Shown in pieces: positions 5,257 through 7,013 of a stretch of 7,013 bases of DNA (position 1 is its first letter; every line of letters begins with the position of its first letter). Source of the DNA: an uncultured Ruminococcus sp. Lineage in GTDB: Bacteria; Bacillota; Clostridia; Oscillospirales; Ruminococcaceae. Position numbers and translations under genes: made by a program. The stretch is from assembly GCA_900550695.1 (NCBI GenBank), contig URTF01000098.1, positions 1 to 7,013 of the forward strand, in the 5' to 3' direction. The notes beneath the pieces are model-generated. The model had not been told where the DNA came from, ran no database searches, and saw only the letters and a list, made by a program, of their open reading frames with translations.

Positions 5257-6107
5257 TACTTCTCCGTCAGCGTTGCGACAAGCAGTTCGGGGGGATTGAA
5301 AAGCCTGATACGTCCCAGTCCTCGGCTGACAGCCATTCGCTTGTCGCCAAGCCGATAAATCCCCTCGGAATACTTCGGTCTTGGCTTAAGTTCGGGAGAG
5401 AAAACTCCGCCGACTATCGGCAGGCGCACCGAGCCGCCGTGGATATGTCCGCCGAACGTCACATCTGCGCCCCACTCGGCATAGACCGAAAAATCAAGCG
5501 GATTATGCGCAAGGAGTATCGTGAAGCCGTCGGGTTTCTTTCCGCAGAGCCGCTCCATTTCGCCGAGTGTGAAATGCTCCCAGTTGCGCTTGTATTCCCT
5601 CACACCCCGATAAAACTTCGCTTCATAGGAAACTCCGCAAAGGTTGAGTTTCTGCCCGTCTTTATATATAGTATATTCGGCGTTGTCAAGGCAGACCGCA
5701 CCTGCGGATTTCATCTGCTCCGCCGTTTGGGCAAAAAGTTCGTCCGACATATCGGAAAATTCGTGGTTTCCGTTGACGTAAAAGGTCGGATATTTCTCCG
5801 CAAGCGACTTTGTAAGTCCGATGAAGTCCTCACGGTTCACAGCACTGTGGCTTATCATATCGCCCGTCATAACAACGATATCGGGGTTCTGCTTTTGAAT
5901 AAGCTCAAACAGTTCACAGCCGTTTTCGCCGTATTTTTTATTGTGGAGGTCGGAGAGATGCGCTATCTTTAACCCATCGAACGCAGGCGGCAGAGTGTTG
6001 ACATGGATAGTGAAGCTTCCGACTTCGAGTGCCGACATTTTTCTTATCGCACTCGGGAGGAACTCCCCCACAAGTGCGGATCTGACGATATCTGAACGAA
6101 TATTCAA
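5256..6107 (-). CDS. Calcineurin-like metallophosphoesterase (YkuE/YaeI-like)
   Basis: A 283-residue protein from the TTG start chosen here. It carries the full set of dinuclear metal motifs: D53 and H55 in HLSDLHN, D83 in MTGDMI, GNHE (113-116), H201 in LLAHNP, and H221 and H223 in FGGHIHGG. The C-terminal GLGRIRLFNPPELLVATL is typical of the YkuE/YaeI branch, which hydrolyses phosphoesters. The natural substrate cannot be told from sequence. Unlike many relatives it shows no N-terminal membrane segment or signal peptide, so it is probably cytoplasmic. The TTG at 6107 is preceded by AGAGGG at 7 bases. A longer frame opens with GTG at 6170, but its only AGGA is 3 bases away and the extra residues include part of a foldback, so I reject it. 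The gene follows the Nudix hydrolase by 129 bp and may share its transcript. Confidence 0.9.
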   Translation of the reverse strand: MNIRSDIVRSALVGEFLPSAIRKMSALEVGSFTIHVNTLPPAFDGLKIAHLSDLHNKKYGENGCELFELIQKQNPDIVVMTGDMISHSAVNREDFIGLTKSLAEKYPTFYVNGNHEFSDMSDELFAQTAEQMKSAGAVCLDNAEYTIYKDGQKLNLCGVSYEAKFYRGVREYKRNWEHFTLGEMERLCGKKPDGFTILLAHNPLDFSVYAEWGADVTFGGHIHGGSVRLPIVGGVFSPELKPRPKYSEGIYRLGDKRMAVSRGLGRIRLFNPPELLVATLTEK

Positions 6108-6135
6108 GGTATTACCCTCTTTCTGCAAAAAATGA

Positions 6136-6227
6136 CATAATACGCAAACCGCCGAACACCGCAAAAACACCGATCCTGTCGTTCTGTCGGTATTTCTCCG
6201 TTGTTCGGCGGAGTCCGGTCATAATAC
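6136..6227. repeat. Foldback with 10-bp arms flanked by 8-bp direct repeats
   Basis: CCGCCGAACA (6149-6158) and TGTTCGGCGG (6202-6211) are perfect inverted arms 43 bp apart. The inner part holds the direct repeat CTGTCG-TT-CTGTCG. Identical 8-bp direct repeats CATAATAC lie outside at 6136-6143 and 6220-6227. The block fills most of the gap between the Nudix and phosphoesterase genes. It could be a small inserted element with a target duplication or a structured mRNA leader. The arms do not abut the direct repeats exactly, which weakens the insertion reading. Confidence 0.5.
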
Positions 6228-6236
6228 ACTGGCGTG

Positions 6237-6653
6237 TCAGTCCGCAATGCCTTTTATGACCTTTCGTGCTTTGTTGACGATGCACTTATCGTTTTCGTAG
6301 GTCAGGACTGAGTCTGCACAGCCTGCATCGACCCATTTGATCTCGGCGATCTCCGATTCCTGCCTAACATAATCGAAATTTTTCGCTTTGGCGATAAAAT
6401 AGACAACGACCTTTTGCGAATCCTTTCGGGGATTGTATGTGACCGTTTCACGGAAGGTCGGGTCGATGATAACATCTATGCCCGTTTCCTCTTTTATCTC
6501 ACGGAGAGCGGTCTCCACCTCGGTCTCGCCGGCTTCGACATGACCTTTCGGGAATGACCAGTGACCGCTGTTGACGTGCTTTATCAGCAGTATCTCAAGG
6601 TTGCCGTGATACTTGCGGTAAACTATCGCACCGCATGACTTTTCATGTAGCAT
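6237..6653 (-). CDS. Nudix hydrolase, Ap4A hydrolase (NUDT2-like) type
   Basis: A 138-residue single-domain protein. The Nudix box Gx5Ex7REUxEExGU is complete: G37, E43, R51, E52, E55, E56 and G58 (GHVEAGETEVETALREIKEETGI spans residues 37-59). It is preceded by CGAIVYR (7-13) and GHWSFPKG (30-37). The segment TFRETVTYNPRKDSQKVVV after the box and the short length fit asymmetric bis(5'-nucleosyl)-tetraphosphatases, which split Ap4A into ATP and AMP. Other nucleoside diphosphate-linked substrates are possible. The ATG at 6653 follows AAAGGA at about 10 bases, and a promoter lies upstream. The gene ends 129 bp before the phosphoesterase start. It is likely a house-cleaning enzyme unrelated to the xylose genes. 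Confidence 0.93.
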   Translation of the reverse strand: MLHEKSCGAIVYRKYHGNLEILLIKHVNSGHWSFPKGHVEAGETEVETALREIKEETGIDVIIDPTFRETVTYNPRKDSQKVVVYFIAKAKNFDYVRQESEIAEIKWVDAGCADSVLTYENDKCIVNKARKVIKGIAD

Positions 6654-6682
6654 GAGCCGTTTTTCCTTTCCGAACAGCCTGC

Positions 6683-6702
6683 TGTAACAGCTAACTGTTG
6701 CA
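6683..6702. promoter_or_regulatory. Dyad in the Nudix gene leader
   Basis: TGTAACAG (6683-6690) and CTGTTGCA (6695-6702) form an 8-bp inverted repeat with a 4-base loop and one mismatch that could pair as G-U in RNA. It lies between the predicted transcription start and the ribosome-binding site. It may be an operator or a small RNA hairpin, and the short stem leaves both readings uncertain. Confidence 0.35.
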
Positions 6703-6721
6703 AATTTGTATGTTCCTTATA

Positions 6722-6750
6722 ATTATAACACAAAAAGCTGCGTTTGTCTT
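6722..6750 (-). promoter_or_regulatory. Extended -10 promoter of the Nudix gene
   Basis: On the minus strand TATAAT (6722-6727) is an exact consensus -10 with an upstream TG (TGTTATAAT). AAGACA (6745-6750), four of six matches to the -35, stands 17 bp away. A/T-rich tracts further upstream (6755-6790) could serve as an UP element. The leader to the ATG at 6653 is about 60 bases. Confidence 0.7.
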
Positions 6751-6833
6751 GCTTTTTTCAAAAAAAATATAAAAAATTAATCTGTTTTTTATACTTTGAT
6801 AGACACTTTCCACAAGTTTTTATTATTATACAC

Positions 6834-6866
6834 AAAAAGCAGCCTGAATAATTGTTCAGACTGCTT
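6834..6866 (-). terminator. Intrinsic terminator downstream of a truncated gene end
   Basis: AAGCAG (6837-6842) with CTGCTT (6861-6866), and CTGAA (6844-6848) with TTCAG (6855-6859), form a stem with one mismatch and a 6-base loop. On the minus strand the stem ends in TTTTTGTG. It lies 38 bases after the stop codon at 6904-6906, so it ends transcription coming from the right and separates it from the Nudix promoter. Confidence 0.7.
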
Positions 6867-6903
6867 AAAATAACACTTTACTTTGACAAGCGTATCCTTG
6901 ACT

Positions 6904-6981
6904 TTATTCTGTTTCGCTCGCAGAATTTACTGTTTCGGTCGCAGAATTTACTTTTTCGGGTTCTTCGGCAGGAGGTTTATA
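6904..6981 (-). pseudogene. 3' tail of a gene with a heptapeptide repeat, cut by an in-frame stop
   Basis: On the minus strand 25 codons read YKPPAEEPEKVNSATETV and on to NSASETE and a stop at 6904-6906, directly before a good terminator. An in-frame TAG at 6982-6984 closes the frame upstream, and no start codon or ribosome-binding site fits. The Pro/Glu/Ser/Thr-rich tail looks like a low-complexity C-terminus of a secreted or cell-wall protein. It may be the remnant of a truncated gene, or the live end of a gene whose frame shifts just beyond. The window ends 29 bp later, so this cannot be settled. Confidence 0.4.
6909..6950. repeat. Two tandem 21-bp repeats
   Basis: The 21-bp unit at 6909-6929 recurs at 6930-6950 with one change (C at 6917, G at 6938). 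A partial third unit begins at 6951 with CTTTTTCGG. The unit length is a multiple of three and keeps the frame, encoding (A/S)(T/S)ETVNSA-like heptads in the truncated gene tail. Confidence 0.8.
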
Positions 6982-7013
6982 CTAAACACCAATTAAAAAC
7001 TATACAAAAAATC

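Noticed and set aside
6883..6915. Plus-strand promoter (TTGACA at 6883-6888)
   Set aside because: No acceptable -10 follows at normal spacing and no plus-strand gene begins before the window end.

Overview
The window looks like chromosomal DNA from an anaerobic, gut- or rumen-type Firmicute close to Ruminococcus (Oscillospiraceae). I infer this from recall of the protein flavour (class II xylose isomerase, small TalC-type transaldolase, AraC regulator of the clostridial type), strong AGGA/GGGAGG ribosome-binding sites and hairpin repeats starting GTAGGGG in a gene-free stretch. The species call is an inference; no rRNA or other marker is present. Every convincing gene is on the minus strand, so transcription runs from high to low coordinates.

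Right part (about 5256-7013). A 25-codon open tail with a 7-residue tandem repeat, cut off upstream by an in-frame stop, is followed by an intrinsic terminator: the remains or frameshifted end of a gene lying to the right. Then come a promoter, a Nudix hydrolase of the Ap4A-hydrolase type, a 129-bp gap holding a foldback flanked by 8-bp direct repeats, and a calcineurin-like metallophosphoesterase that probably starts at TTG.

Middle (about 4579-5255). A 677-bp gene-free stretch holds a nested set of inverted repeats: two hairpin repeat types (A and B), each present twice in opposite orientation around a central terminator-like hairpin, plus an approximately 130-bp foldback between A1 and B1. 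At the left end is a near-consensus sigma-A promoter for xylA whose -35/-10 spacer is filled with three alternating TTTAC/GTAAA half-sites.

Left part (about 1-4578). This is a compact xylose module: xylA (xylose to xylulose), a strong stem-loop, xylB (xylulose to xylulose 5-phosphate), then a one-component regulator joining an AraC-type DNA-binding domain to a GGDEF domain, and 32 bp further a transaldolase of the non-oxidative pentose phosphate pathway. Together they take xylose into central metabolism, apart from transport and transketolase, which are not in the window.

The most unusual items are the AraC-GGDEF fusion inside a sugar operon, with GTP-binding residues kept but several catalytic or allosteric residues changed, and the nested inverted-repeat array upstream of xylA.
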